DNA of 64,000 nt. It comes from Albidovulum inexpectatum (GTDB taxonomy: Bacteria > Pseudomonadota > Alphaproteobacteria > Rhodobacterales > Rhodobacteraceae). A program made the position numbers and the translations under genes. Shown here one piece after another: positions 8,838-17,577 of this stretch. The DNA lies in the NCBI RefSeq assembly GCF_002927635.1, contig NZ_PRDS01000002.1:310001-374000 (forward strand), in the 5' to 3' direction. The number at the start of each line of letters is the position of its first letter. The first letter of the stretch is position 1. The notes under the pieces were generated by a model. That model made no database searches. It saw nothing but the letters and a program-made list of their open reading frames with translations, and was not told the origin of the DNA.

Positions 8838-9968
8838 CTAGATTGGCTCGATGTCGCCTTCGGCGCGCAACCGGTGGAATTCTGACACAAAGGCATCCAG
8901 CCGGCCTTCGGCGATGGCATCGCGCAGGCCCTGCATCAGTTCCTGATAATAGTGCAGGTTGTGCCAGGTCAGCAGCATGCCGCTGATCATTTCGCCCGCG
9001 CGAAAGACGTGGTGCAGATAGGCGCGGCTGTAGTTCCGGCAGGCCGGGCAGGTACAGTCTTCGTCCAGCGGCCGGGGGTCATCGGCATGGCGGGCATTCT
9101 TGATGTTGACCTGGCCGCGCCGCGTCCACGCCTGGCCGGTGCGCCCCGACCGCGTAGGCAGAACGCAGTCCATCATGTCCACCCCGCGCTGGACCGCGCC
9201 GACGATATCGTCGGGCTTGCCGACCCCCATCAAATAGCGCGGCTTGTCGGCCGGCAGCATCTGGGGCGCATAGTCCAGGACGCCGAACATCGCCTCCTGC
9301 CCCTCGCCCACGGCCAATCCGCCGATCGCGTAGCCGTCGAAACCGATGACCTTCAGCGCCTCGGCCGATTCCTCGCGCAGCTCGCGATTGACACCGCCCT
9401 GCTGGATCCCGAACAACGCATGTCCCGGCCGGTCGCCAAAGGCAGCCTTTGACCGCTCGGCCCAGCGCATCGACAAGCGCATCGCGCGGGCGACCTCCTC
9501 GTCCGGCGCGGGCAAGGCGGGGCACTCATCGAAACACATGACGATGTCCGAGCCCAGAAGGCGCTGGATTTCCATGCTGCGCTCGGGCGTAAGCACGTGT
9601 TTCGACCCGTCGATGTGGCTGGAGAAGGTTACCCCCTCCTCGGTCAGCTTGCGCAGGGCGGCAAGGCTCATGACCTGAAAGCCGCCCGAATCCGTCAGAA
9701 TGGGGCCATGCCAGTTCATGAACTTGTGCAATCCGCCAAGCCGCGCGATGCGTTCGGCCGTGGGGCGCAGCATCAGATGATAGGTGTTGCCCAGGATGAT
9801 ATCGGCCCCCGTGGCCGCCACGCTTTCGGGCAGCATTGCCTTCACGGTCGCCGCGGTGCCGACGGGCATGAAGGCCGGCGTGCGGATCTTGCCGCGCGGC
9901 GTCGTTATGACGCCGGTGCGCGCCTTGCCATCGGTGGCACGAAGCTCGAATGTAAATGCGCTGGTCAT
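8838..9968 (-). CDS. tgt: tRNA-guanine transglycosylase (queuine tRNA-ribosyltransferase)
   Basis: Tgt swaps guanine-34 for preQ1 in tRNAs with GUN anticodons (Asp, Asn, His, Tyr), the first tRNA-bound step of queuosine synthesis. The 376-residue product shows [11 protein letters not shown], the general acid/base region [11 protein letters not shown], the catalytic Asp in [13 protein letters not shown] and the zinc site [16 protein letters not shown]. Length and motifs match the bacterial enzyme. AGAGG lies about eight bases before the ATG. No other queuosine gene (queA, queF and so on) is adjacent. The gene converges on the HTH-less LuxR paralogue. Two tRNA-Asp(GTC) substrates are encoded 5 kb away. 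Confidence 0.97.
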   Translation of the reverse strand: MTSAFTFELRATDGKARTGVITTPRGKIRTPAFMPVGTAATVKAMLPESVAATGADIILGNTYHLMLRPTAERIARLGGLHKFMNWHGPILTDSGGFQVMSLAALRKLTEEGVTFSSHIDGSKHVLTPERSMEIQRLLGSDIVMCFDECPALPAPDEEVARAMRLSMRWAERSKAAFGDRPGHALFGIQQGGVNRELREESAEALKVIGFDGYAIGGLAVGEGQEAMFGVLDYAPQMLPADKPRYLMGVGKPDDIVGAVQRGVDMMDCVLPTRSGRTGQAWTRRGQVNIKNARHADDPRPLDEDCTCPACRNYSRAYLHHVFRAGEMISGMLLTWHNLHYYQELMQGLRDAIAEGRLDAFVSEFHRLRAEGDIEPI

Positions 9969-10084
9969 GGGCCGGCCTCTTACATCGCGCCACGCGTCAG
10001 GGAAAGTCCCGATATCAGGCCAGCGCCCTTTACGGCGCCAGTCGAATTCCCTATCTAATCGGTCGGGAAACCAAGGAGAGGCCC

Positions 10085-10450
10085 ATGTCCACCGCCGAGA
10101 CGAACCCGATCGAAGGCACGCCGCTGATCAAGCCGTCCACAACGGATCATCCGCTGTATGAAAAGGTCGTCGAGGCCTGTCGCACCGTCTATGACCCGGA
10201 AATTCCCGTCAACATCTACGATCTGGGCCTGATCTACACGATCGAGATCTCGCCCGAAAACGAGGTGCGGATCATCATGACGCTGACAGCCCCCGGATGT
10301 CCGGTGGCAGGGGAAATGCCGGGTTGGGTCGCCGATGCCGTCAACGCGGTCGAGGGCGTCAAGCAGGTCGATGTCGAAATGACCTTCGAGCCGCAATGGG
10401 GTATGGACATGATGTCGGACGAGGCGCGGCTGGAACTGGGCTTCATGTAG
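10085..10450 (+). CDS. SufT/MIP18-family Fe-S assembly factor (DUF59)
   Basis: This 121-residue protein is a single DUF59/MIP18 domain: [20 protein letters not shown], then [13 protein letters not shown] with the conserved reactive Cys, and a C-terminal [17 protein letters not shown]. Family members act in maturation of Fe-S proteins and are often linked to SUF genes. AAGGAG seven bases before the ATG at 10085 fixes the start against a longer open frame. It is followed 63 bp later by an A-type carrier, so the two probably form a small Fe-S assembly unit. The main suf operon is not in the window. Confidence 0.93.
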   Translation: MSTAETNPIEGTPLIKPSTTDHPLYEKVVEACRTVYDPEIPVNIYDLGLIYTIEISPENEVRIIMTLTAPGCPVAGEMPGWVADAVNAVEGVKQVDVEMTFEPQWGMDMMSDEARLELGFM

Positions 10451-10513
10451 GCCATGACTTGAGAACCGGGCCCCGCGGGCCTAGATTCCCGTCAGGCAAG
10501 AGGAAGACACGGC

Positions 10514-10888
10514 ATGTTCGGCATTCCCGGCAAGGCAGCAGTCACATTGACACCGCGCGCGGCGGCGCGGATCCGCAAGCTCATGGAGCGTGACGGAGCA
10601 TATGGCCTGCGGCTGGGCGTCAAGAAGGGCGGCTGCGCGGGCATGGAATACACGATGGAATTTGCCGCCGAAGCCGGCCCCATGGACGAGATCGTCGAAC
10701 AGGACGGCGCGCGCGTCATGATCGCGCCCATGGCGCAGATGTTTCTCTTCGGGACCGAGATCGACTACGAAACATCGCTTCTTGAAAGCGGCTTCCGCTT
10801 CAACAACCCGAACGTGGCCGAGGCCTGCGGTTGCGGCGAGTCGATCAAGTTCAAGGACATGCCGCAGACGGACGCCTCCGGCGGCTAG
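10514..10888 (+). CDS. A-type Fe-S carrier (HesB/IscA/SufA family)
   Basis: This 124-residue protein has the three conserved cysteines of A-type carriers: one in KKGGCAGMEYTM and two in EACGCGESIKF near the C-terminus. Such proteins accept Fe-S clusters from the SUF scaffold and pass them to target apoproteins. The short glycine-containing N-terminus (MFGIPGK) is typical of the alphaproteobacterial SufA-like subgroup as I recall it. AGAGGAAG lies just upstream. It follows the SufT-like gene on the same strand. Clients in this window would include NADH dehydrogenase, the sulfite and APS reductases and the CO-dehydrogenase-like small subunit. Confidence 0.92.
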   Translation: MFGIPGKAAVTLTPRAAARIRKLMERDGAYGLRLGVKKGGCAGMEYTMEFAAEAGPMDEIVEQDGARVMIAPMAQMFLFGTEIDYETSLLESGFRFNNPNVAEACGCGESIKFKDMPQTDASGG

Positions 10889-10964
10889 ATCGATCTGCCG
10901 CCTTGACGGGAAGTCTTCGGCCTGCATTCATGCCGCCCGATGATGTCATTCGGGGAGGAATGGA

Positions 10965-11708
10965 ATGCGCCGCAAGCTTGCCGCCGGAAACTGGAAGATG
11001 CATGGACTGGCCGCCGATCTGGACCAGGTCGATGCCCTGTCCGTCGCGCACCCTGCCCCGGAATGTGACATCCTGATCTGCCCGCCGGCCACCCTGATCG
11101 CAAGAATGGCCGAACGCGCCGCCGGATCGGCCATTCACGTTGGCGGCCAGGATTGCCACCACGCTGATGCGGGCGCCCATACAGGCGAAATCTCGGCCCC
11201 GATGCTGGCCGATGCCGGGGCGACCCATGTGATACTGGGCCACTCGGAACGGCGCGCCGATCATGGCGAAAGCGATGCGCTGGTTCGCGCAAAGGCCGAG
11301 GCCGCCCACCGCGCGGGCCTGACCGCGATCATCTGCGTCGGTGAAACCGAGACCGAGCGGGATGACGGCCGGACGCTGGACGTGATCGGCACGCAATTGT
11401 CCGGCTCGCTGCCCGCGACGGCGCGGGCCCAGAATACCGTCATCGCGTACGAACCCGTCTGGGCCATCGGCACCGGCCGCACGCCCAGCGCCGAACAGAT
11501 CGCCGAGGTTCACGCCCATCTGCGCGCGCGACTGGTGGAACTGATCCCGGGGGGCGACGATGTCAGGCTGCTCTATGGCGGATCGGTCAAGCCGTCGAAC
11601 GCGGCACAGATCTTCGCGATCCCGAATGTCGATGGTGCGCTTGTGGGCGGCGCTTCGCTGAAGGCCGCAGATTTCAGCGCCATCATCACGGCACTCGAAA
11701 ACGCCTGA
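10965..11708 (+). CDS. tpiA: Triosephosphate isomerase
   Basis: TpiA interconverts glyceraldehyde 3-phosphate and dihydroxyacetone phosphate. The 247-residue protein has substrate Lys11 in GNWKMHG, the electrophilic His in VILGHSERR, the catalytic Glu in [11 protein letters not shown] and the phosphate loop [10 protein letters not shown]. It is complete and of standard length. GGAGGAATGGA precedes the ATG. It is co-directional with the Fe-S genes (76-bp gap) and ends five bases before a cytochrome P450, so the two are probably cotranscribed although no metabolic link is evident. Confidence 0.97.
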   Translation: MRRKLAAGNWKMHGLAADLDQVDALSVAHPAPECDILICPPATLIARMAERAAGSAIHVGGQDCHHADAGAHTGEISAPMLADAGATHVILGHSERRADHGESDALVRAKAEAAHRAGLTAIICVGETETERDDGRTLDVIGTQLSGSLPATARAQNTVIAYEPVWAIGTGRTPSAEQIAEVHAHLRARLVELIPGGDDVRLLYGGSVKPSNAAQIFAIPNVDGALVGGASLKAADFSAIITALENA

Positions 11709-11713
11709 TCGCC

Positions 11714-12901
11714 ATGCTGCCCGGCCTTTCGCAGTCACCGACCGAGGACGCCTTCGTCCAGAACCCCTATCCGTTCTACGATCGCGCCCGCGCGCTGGGG
11801 CCGCTGTTTCACTGGGCGGACTATGACCTGACCTGCTCGGCCTCGGCGACCGTCGTCGGCGCCATCCTGCGTGACCGCCGCTTCGGCCGCGAAACGCCGG
11901 CTGAACTGAAGACCCCCGAGCCAGAGCACCTTGCCCCGTTCTACGACGTCGAACGCCACTCTCTGCTGGAACTGGAACCGCCCAGCCACACGCGCCTGCG
12001 TTCGCTTGTATTGCGGGCCTTTACCTCGCGGCGCATCGCCGGCCTTGCCCCGGAAATCGAACGCCTTGCGCATGACCTGATCGATGCGGCGCCCGAGAGT
12101 GAATTCGATCTGATCCGCCACTTCGCCCAGCCCCTGCCGGTCATCATCATTGCGCGGCTGCTTGGCGTTCCCGAAACGCGCGCCGACGATCTTCTGGCCT
12201 GGTCGAACGCGATGGTCGCGATGTATCAGGCCCGCCGCAGCCGTGAAATCGAAGATGCCGCAGCCAAAGCCGCGGCCGAGTTTTCCGACTTCCTGCGTGA
12301 GCTTGTCGAACAGCGCCGGAATGCCCCTGCCGATGACCTGATCACCCAGCTGATCCGTGCCGAGACCGAGGACGGAAAGCTGACGACCGACGAAATGATC
12401 GCGACCTGCATCCTGCTGCTGAATGCGGGGCACGAGGCGACCGTGCACACGATCGGCAATGGCGTGAAGGCGCTTCTGGAACATGGCATGGGGCGCGACA
12501 TGCTGGCGCCCGACCGCGTCGAGGCTACGGTCGAGGAGATCCTGCGCTTCGATCCACCGCTGCATCTGTTCACGCGCTGGGCCTATGAAGATGTCGAGAT
12601 CGCGGGCCACAGCTTCCGCCGCGGCGACCGTGTCGGCTGTCTGCTTGCGGCCGCCAATCGGGATCCGGCCGTCTGGGACGAACCCGATCATTTCGTGCCC
12701 GACCGGCCCTTGAAGCCCAACCTGTCATTTGGCGCCGGCATCCATTTCTGCGTCGGGGCGCCGCTTGCGCGGCTGGAGCTGCGCATCGCCCTGCCCGTGC
12801 TGTTCGACCGCCTGCCCGGACTGCGCATCGCGCAAGCCCCGCGCTATGCCAACCTGTATCACTTCCACGGGCTGCAGCAGTTGATCGTGTCGCGCGAATA
12901 G
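11714..12901 (+). CDS. Cytochrome P450
   Basis: A soluble bacterial P450 of 395 residues. The I-helix oxygen-activation motif is LLLNAGHEATVHT, the K-helix ExxR is EEILRFD, and the haem-thiolate loop is FGAGIHFCVGAPLARLE with ligand Cys346. There is no N-terminal membrane anchor. It should be a monooxygenase needing a ferredoxin and a reductase; the ferredoxin-NADP reductase encoded 4 kb away is a conceivable but unproven donor. Its start is five bases after the tpiA stop, suggesting translational coupling. It converges with the Lrp-like regulator. The substrate cannot be predicted. Confidence 0.94.
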   Translation: MLPGLSQSPTEDAFVQNPYPFYDRARALGPLFHWADYDLTCSASATVVGAILRDRRFGRETPAELKTPEPEHLAPFYDVERHSLLELEPPSHTRLRSLVLRAFTSRRIAGLAPEIERLAHDLIDAAPESEFDLIRHFAQPLPVIIIARLLGVPETRADDLLAWSNAMVAMYQARRSREIEDAAAKAAAEFSDFLRELVEQRRNAPADDLITQLIRAETEDGKLTTDEMIATCILLLNAGHEATVHTIGNGVKALLEHGMGRDMLAPDRVEATVEEILRFDPPLHLFTRWAYEDVEIAGHSFRRGDRVGCLLAAANRDPAVWDEPDHFVPDRPLKPNLSFGAGIHFCVGAPLARLELRIALPVLFDRLPGLRIAQAPRYANLYHFHGLQQLIVSRE

Positions 12902-12906
12902 ATCCG

Positions 12907-13368
12907 TCAGACCGGCAGGATGGTGGTGAACTTGATCTCCTCCATGCTCAGAAGGGCGGTCACGTTGTAGATCTTCACCTCCGAGATCAGCGCCTGGTAG
13001 AACTGATCATAGGCCCGGGCATTCTTCACGCGCACCTTCAGGATATAGTCGATATCCCCAGCCAGCCTGTGCGCCTCCAGCACCTCGGGCCGGGCGCGCA
13101 GCGTGGCCAAAAACTTGCGCTGCCATTCGGCCTCGTGCTCGGACGTGCGGATCAGAACGAAGAAGCACGCCTCCAGCCCCAGCGCCTCGGCATCCAGCAG
13201 AACCGTCTGCCGGGCGATGATCCCGGCGTCCTTCATCTTGCGAATCCGGTTCCAGACCGGGGTCTTGGATGACCCGACCTTGCGCGCGATCTCGTCCAGC
13301 GACTGCGACGCGTCCTGCTGCAGCTCGACAAGGATTTTCCTGTCAATCTCATCCAGTCGGACCGACAT
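12907..13368 (-). CDS. Lrp/AsnC-family transcriptional regulator
   Basis: This 153-residue protein has an N-terminal AsnC HTH (LDEIDRKILVELQQDASQSL, then VGSSKTPVWNRIRKMKD) and a C-terminal RAM ligand-binding domain (LAGDIDYILKVRVKNARAYD). AGGAAA about seven bases before the ATG supports the start. It is divergent from the sulfur-assimilation operon across a 143-bp AT-rich region that holds several short dyads, so it likely autoregulates and controls that operon, perhaps sensing a sulfur amino acid. This is inference from position and family behaviour. Confidence 0.93.
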   Translation of the reverse strand: MSVRLDEIDRKILVELQQDASQSLDEIARKVGSSKTPVWNRIRKMKDAGIIARQTVLLDAEALGLEACFFVLIRTSEHEAEWQRKFLATLRARPEVLEAHRLAGDIDYILKVRVKNARAYDQFYQALISEVKIYNVTALLSMEEIKFTTILPV

Positions 13369-13435
13369 TCCGGTTTCCTTTCATCATTCGCAAATTCGTT
13401 TCGAACGATCCGTTTATCAGAACATTTTTCCTTAT

Positions 13436-13472
13436 TTGCAACATGCAATGGCCAATTATTGGGATTTTATCC
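13436..13472. promoter_or_regulatory. Tandem short dyads between Lrp-like gene and sulfur operon
   Basis: Three perfect short inverted repeats lie in 37 bp: TTGCA-ACA-TGCAA (13436-13448), CCAAT-T-ATTGG (13452-13462) and GGAT-TTT-ATCC (13462-13472). The surrounding gap is strikingly AT-rich compared with the genome. Lrp-family proteins bind loosely conserved AT-rich dyads in arrays, so these are candidate operators. Confidence 0.45.
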
Positions 13473-13511
13473 TATATTTGACGTCACCAATCGACAGACA
13501 GGATGACCGCC

Positions 13512-13817
13512 ATGGCACGCAAGTTCACGCCAAAGATCGTGACCGCAAACGATTTGATCGAGGGCGACGTCGTCTATCTGACCGCGGATGATCGCTGGAG
13601 CCGCCTGCACGAAGAAGCCGAGCTGATCGAGGACGAAGCCCACGCCCAGCTGCGGCTTCTGTTCGCGCAAGCCCAGCCGGACCGGGTCGTCGGCCCCTAT
13701 CTGGCCGATGCCCTGCCCGGGCCGAACGGTCCCGAACCCGTCCATTTCCGCGAGGCATTCCGCACCCGCGGCCCGTCCAACTATCCCCACGGCAAGCAGG
13801 AAGCGCGTCATGTATAA
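13512..13817 (+). CDS. DUF2849 protein, first gene of the sulfur operon
   Basis: A 101-residue protein starting MARKFTPKIVTANDLIEGDV and containing VVYLTADDRW, matching the DUF2849 family found ahead of sulfite reductase genes in alphaproteobacteria. ATG codons occur at 13503 and 13512; the second has AGGA at proper spacing, while the first abuts it. Its stop overlaps the start of the siroheme reductase by eight bases, indicating translational coupling. Its role is unknown; the constant linkage suggests a part in sulfite reduction, for example as a small accessory or electron-transfer partner. It has no cysteines to hold an Fe-S cluster. Confidence 0.88.
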   Translation: MARKFTPKIVTANDLIEGDVVYLTADDRWSRLHEEAELIEDEAHAQLRLLFAQAQPDRVVGPYLADALPGPNGPEPVHFREAFRTRGPSNYPHGKQEARHV

Positions 13818-15480
13818 GTACAACGATTTCGACGAGGCCTTTGTCCGCAGCCGCGTCGCCCAGTTCCGCGCGCAGGTTCAGCGCCGCCTTGACGGCAGCC
13901 TGACCGAGGAAGAATTCCGCCCGCTGCGCCTGATGAACGGGCTGTATCTGCAACTCCACGCCTACATGCTGCGCGTTGCCATCCCCTATGGCACCTTGCG
14001 GCCCGATCAGATGCGCCAGCTGGCCCATATCGCGGACCGCTGGGACAAGGGCTATGGCCATTTCACCACGCGCCAGAACATCCAGTTCAACTGGCCGCGC
14101 CTGGTTGACGTGCCCGATATCCTGGATGCGCTGGCGGATGTGCAGCTGCACGCGATCCAGACCAGCGGCAACACGATCCGCAACGTCACCGCGGACCATT
14201 TCGCCGGCGCCGCCGCCGACGAAATCGAAGACCCGCGCCCCACGGCCGAACTGATCCGGCAATGGTCGACGGACCATCCGGAATTCCAGTTCCTGCCGCG
14301 CAAGTTCAAGATCGCCGTCAGCGGGGCCCGCCATGACCGAGCCGTCACACGCGCCCATGACATCGGGCTGCGGATCGTCAGGAACGACGCCGGTGAAACC
14401 GGATATGAGGTGATCGTGGGCGGCGGCCTTGGCCGCACCCCGATGGGGGGCAAGGTGATCCGGCCCTTCCTGTCCAAGGCCGACCTTCTGCCCTATCTCG
14501 AGGCGATCGTCTCGACCTACAACCTGATGGGGCGGCGCGACAACAAGTACAAGGCGCGCATCAAGATCACCGTCTTCGAAAACGGGCTGGATGCCTTCCG
14601 CGATGCGGTCGAGCAGCGCTTTGTCGAAACGCGCCGGGCCTTCACCGGCGCCGACCAGGATCTGCTGCGTCGAATCGAGTCCCATTTCGCGCCGCCCGCC
14701 TTCCGCAATGCGCCCGAAGATCCCTATCACGAGGCGCGCGAGCGCGATCCGGTCTTCCGCGCATGGACGGACACGAACCTGACTGCCCACCGTGCGCCCG
14801 GCTATGCGATCGTGACTGTTTCGCTGAAGGCGCACGGTTCGACGCCCGGGGACGCGACCTCGGCCCAGATGCGCCTGCTGGCTGACCTGGCGGAAAGATA
14901 CGGCCATGGCGAGCTTCGCGTAAGCCACGAACAGAACATCGTCCTGCCCCATGTGCACAAGTCCGACCTGCCGGCGCTTCATGCCGCGCTGAAGACTGAA
15001 GGCCTGCACACGGCGAATGTGGGGCTTGCCTCGGACATCATCGCCTGCCCCGGGATGGATTATTGCGCCTTGGCTACCGCCCGGTCGATCCCCGTCGCCC
15101 AGGGCATCGCGACGCGCGTCCGCGAGATCGGGCTGGAGGAAGAGCTGGGCCCGCTGAAGATCAAGATCTCGGGCTGCATCAATGCCTGCGGCCATCACCA
15201 TGTGGGCCATATCGGCATCCTTGGCCTGGACCGTGCGGGGGTTGAAAACTACCAGATCACGCTGGGCGGCGACCATACCGAGACCTTCGCCATCGGCGAA
15301 CGCGTCGGGCCGGGTTTCGCCTATGACGAGATCGTTCCGGCGATCGAACGCCTGCTGCGGACGTATCTGGAACTGCGCGAAGACCCTTCGGAAACCTTCA
15401 TCGAGGCTTATCGGCGCGTCGGCCCCGCGCCGTTCAAGGCCGCGCTCTATCCAGACGAGGCCAATCGCCATGCCGCTTGA
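13810..15480 (+). CDS. Siroheme Fe-S sulfite/nitrite reductase
   Basis: A 556-residue hemoprotein with two ferredoxin-like half-domains and two nitrite/sulfite reductase 4Fe-4S half-domains. Cluster and siroheme ligands are visible as CPGMDYC (C413, C419) and SGCINACGHHH (C456, C460). The family includes assimilatory sulfite and nitrite reductases. The neighbouring APS reductase and DUF934 genes, and the absence of nitrate reductase or NO2 transport genes, argue for sulfite to sulfide. It overlaps DUF2849 by eight bases and cysH by 11. Electrons could come from reduced ferredoxin via the reductase encoded just downstream. Confidence 0.94.
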   Translation: MYKYNDFDEAFVRSRVAQFRAQVQRRLDGSLTEEEFRPLRLMNGLYLQLHAYMLRVAIPYGTLRPDQMRQLAHIADRWDKGYGHFTTRQNIQFNWPRLVDVPDILDALADVQLHAIQTSGNTIRNVTADHFAGAAADEIEDPRPTAELIRQWSTDHPEFQFLPRKFKIAVSGARHDRAVTRAHDIGLRIVRNDAGETGYEVIVGGGLGRTPMGGKVIRPFLSKADLLPYLEAIVSTYNLMGRRDNKYKARIKITVFENGLDAFRDAVEQRFVETRRAFTGADQDLLRRIESHFAPPAFRNAPEDPYHEARERDPVFRAWTDTNLTAHRAPGYAIVTVSLKAHGSTPGDATSAQMRLLADLAERYGHGELRVSHEQNIVLPHVHKSDLPALHAALKTEGLHTANVGLASDIIACPGMDYCALATARSIPVAQGIATRVREIGLEEELGPLKIKISGCINACGHHHVGHIGILGLDRAGVENYQITLGGDHTETFAIGERVGPGFAYDEIVPAIERLLRTYLELREDPSETFIEAYRRVGPAPFKAALYPDEANRHAA

Positions 15481-16240
15481 CAAACCGGACCTGACGATTG
15501 CCGAGCGCGTGGAACGGCTGAATGCGCGCTATCGCCACCATTCGGCGACCTCGGTGCTCGAACACGCGCTGATGGATCCCGAGCTGGGACATGTCGCGTT
15601 GGTTTCGTCCTTCGGGGCCGAATCGGTCGTGCTGTTGCACATGGTTTCGGTGATCGCGCCGGGCACACCGGTCATCTTCATCGATACCCGCATGCTGTTC
15701 CCGGAAACGCTGGACTACCAGCGCGAGCTTGCCGAGAAGCTGAACCTGACCGACATCCGCACGATCCGGGCCGATCAGCGCCAGATCGTGGCAAACGACC
15801 CCGACCGCCTGCTGCACCAGCGCGATCCCGACGCCTGCTGCCATCTGCGCAAGGTGGTTCCGCTGGAACACGCGCTGCAGGGCTTCGACGGATGGATCAC
15901 CGGGCGCAAACGCTATCAATCGGGCACACGCGCCGCGCTCGATTTCTTCGAGGCCGAAAATGACACGCGCATCAAGGTCAACCCCCTTGCCTATTGGGGG
16001 CGCGAGGATATCGAAGATTACATCGTCAACAACCGCCTACCGCGCCATCCACTGGTTTCGCGCGGCTATCCCTCGATCGGCTGTGCACCCTGCACCAGCC
16101 CCGTGCGAGAAGGCGAAGACCCGCGCGCGGGCCGTTGGCGTGGCCGCGACAAGCAGGAATGCGGCATCCATTTCGTCAATGGCCGGGTCGTGCGCGGCCC
16201 CCTGCCGAAGGTTGGCGACAGCAAGGAGACAGCAGCATGA
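15470..16240 (+). CDS. cysH: Assimilatory APS-type phosphosulfate reductase
   Basis: This 256-residue PP-loop protein reduces adenylylated sulfate to sulfite. The PP-loop-like SSFGAESVVLLHM is near residues 46-58. Four cysteines, CC at 123-124 and CAPC at 205-208, form the 4Fe-4S signature that marks APS-using enzymes rather than cluster-free PAPS reductases. The catalytic Cys is in QECGIHF (C231). The start ATG lies inside the end of the sulfite reductase gene, and the stop shares ATGA with DUF934. This gives direct APS to sulfite to sulfide chemistry in one operon. Confidence 0.95.
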   Translation: MPLDKPDLTIAERVERLNARYRHHSATSVLEHALMDPELGHVALVSSFGAESVVLLHMVSVIAPGTPVIFIDTRMLFPETLDYQRELAEKLNLTDIRTIRADQRQIVANDPDRLLHQRDPDACCHLRKVVPLEHALQGFDGWITGRKRYQSGTRAALDFFEAENDTRIKVNPLAYWGREDIEDYIVNNRLPRHPLVSRGYPSIGCAPCTSPVREGEDPRAGRWRGRDKQECGIHFVNGRVVRGPLPKVGDSKETAA

Positions 16241-16608
16241 GCGTGATCGTGCGCGACGACGGCTTCCATGCCGACGACTTCGATGGCAATGCAATCGACA
16301 TTGCCCAGGATACGCGGCCCGATGACCTGCCGACCAGCTTTGAGGGGATCGACATGATCCGGATCCCCTTCCCAAGCTTTGCGGACGGCCGCGGTTTCAC
16401 CTTGGCGCGCCTGTTGCGCCGGCGCGGCTTTGCCGGCAGGCTGCGCGCCGTGGGTCACGTGATCGCCGATCAATACGCCATGGCAAGGCGCTGCGGCTTT
16501 GACGAGGTCGAGATTTCCGACGAGCTCGCCCAACGCCAGCCGCAGGATCAGTGGCTGTTCCGCGCAAACTGGCGCGACCACGACTATCGGTCGCAGATGG
16601 GTGCCTGA
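16237..16608 (+). CDS. DUF934 sulfur-assimilation protein
   Basis: A 123-residue DUF934 protein with the family hallmark FADGRGFTLARLLRRRGFAG followed by AVGHVIADQYAMARRCGFDE and a closing QWLFRANWRDHDYRSQMG. The family is almost always linked to cysI/cysH genes, sometimes annotated as an oxidoreductase, but its biochemistry is unknown to me. It starts at the ATGA overlap with cysH, so it is translationally coupled. No cofactor motif is visible. Confidence 0.92.
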   Translation: MSVIVRDDGFHADDFDGNAIDIAQDTRPDDLPTSFEGIDMIRIPFPSFADGRGFTLARLLRRRGFAGRLRAVGHVIADQYAMARRCGFDEVEISDELAQRQPQDQWLFRANWRDHDYRSQMGA

Positions 16609-16677
16609 AAGCAGCCTTTTCCTCAAACCGAAACACGAATAGAAGGGGGGCGGACGCGCGCACGCCCCGCAACCACG

Positions 16678-17505
16678 ATGAATGAATTGAGCACCGTGAA
16701 CGATATCGCAGCAAAATCCGTCCGCACCCTGCCGGATGCCCAGACCGTCACCCATGTCCACCACTGGACGGACCGCCTGTTCTCATTCCGTGTCACGCGA
16801 CCGAAATCCCTGCGCTTCCGGTCTGGTGAATTCGTGATGATCGGCCTGCCCGACGAGAACGGCAAGCCGATCCTGCGGGCCTATTCGATCGCCTCGCCCT
16901 CATGGGACGAAGAGCTGGAATTCTACTCGATCAAGGTTCCGGACGGGCCGCTGACCTCGCGGCTTCAGCACATCAAGCCCGGCGACCAGATCATCCTGCG
17001 TCCCAAGCCCGTGGGCACCCTGGTTCTGGACGCGCTCTTGCCCGGCAAGCGGCTGTGGTTCCTGGCCACGGGCACCGGCATCGCTCCCTTCGCCTCGCTC
17101 ATGCGCGACCCGGAGACCTATGAAAAATACGACCAGGTCATCATGATGCATACCTGCCGCGAGGCGGCCGAGCTGGAATATGGCCGCCAGCTGGTGGAAA
17201 GCTTGCCCGACGACCCGCTGATCGGAGAATTCGTCGGCGACAAGCTGAAATACTACCCCACGACGACGCGGGAGCAGTTCCATCACATGGGCCGGATCAC
17301 CGACAATCTGCGCAGCGGCAAGGTGTTCCAGGATCTGGGCCTGTCGCCGATGAATGCCGCGGACGATCGCGCGATGGTCTGCGGCAGCCTGGCCTTCAAC
17401 CTGGACGTCAAGGCGATCCTCGAGGAATTCGGGCTTCGCGAAGGTGCCAATTCTGACCCAAAGGAATACGTGGTCGAAAAGGCATTCGTTGGCGACGGTA
17501 TCTGA
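16678..17505 (+). CDS. fpr: Ferredoxin-NADP(+) reductase
   Basis: This 275-residue flavoenzyme has the FAD-binding motif RAYSIASPSWDEELEFYSI, the NADP pyrophosphate loop ATGTGIAPFASLMRDP, the VCGS motif and a C-terminal extension ending AFVGDGI, as in the proteobacterial Fpr class. It transfers electrons between NADPH and ferredoxin or flavodoxin. It lies 69 bp after DUF934 on the same strand and could be cotranscribed with the sulfur operon, supplying the ferredoxin-dependent sulfite reductase. No obvious Shine-Dalgarno is seen ahead of the ATG at 16678. A hairpin 25 bp after the stop closes the unit. Confidence 0.95.
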   Translation: MNELSTVNDIAAKSVRTLPDAQTVTHVHHWTDRLFSFRVTRPKSLRFRSGEFVMIGLPDENGKPILRAYSIASPSWDEELEFYSIKVPDGPLTSRLQHIKPGDQIILRPKPVGTLVLDALLPGKRLWFLATGTGIAPFASLMRDPETYEKYDQVIMMHTCREAAELEYGRQLVESLPDDPLIGEFVGDKLKYYPTTTREQFHHMGRITDNLRSGKVFQDLGLSPMNAADDRAMVCGSLAFNLDVKAILEEFGLREGANSDPKEYVVEKAFVGDGI

Positions 17506-17530
17506 CCGACCCAGGACGACGGAAATGCAA

Positions 17531-17556
17531 ACGGGCGCCGGAATTCCGGCGCCCGT
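17531..17556. terminator. Bidirectional hairpin between fpr and the Ala-rich gene
   Basis: A perfect 11-bp stem (ACGGGCGCCGG) with an AATT loop is followed by CCACTTTTC on the plus strand. It separates the convergent fpr and Ala-rich genes and can serve both. Confidence 0.75.
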
Positions 17557-17577
17557 CCACTTTTCGGTTTGCAGACC

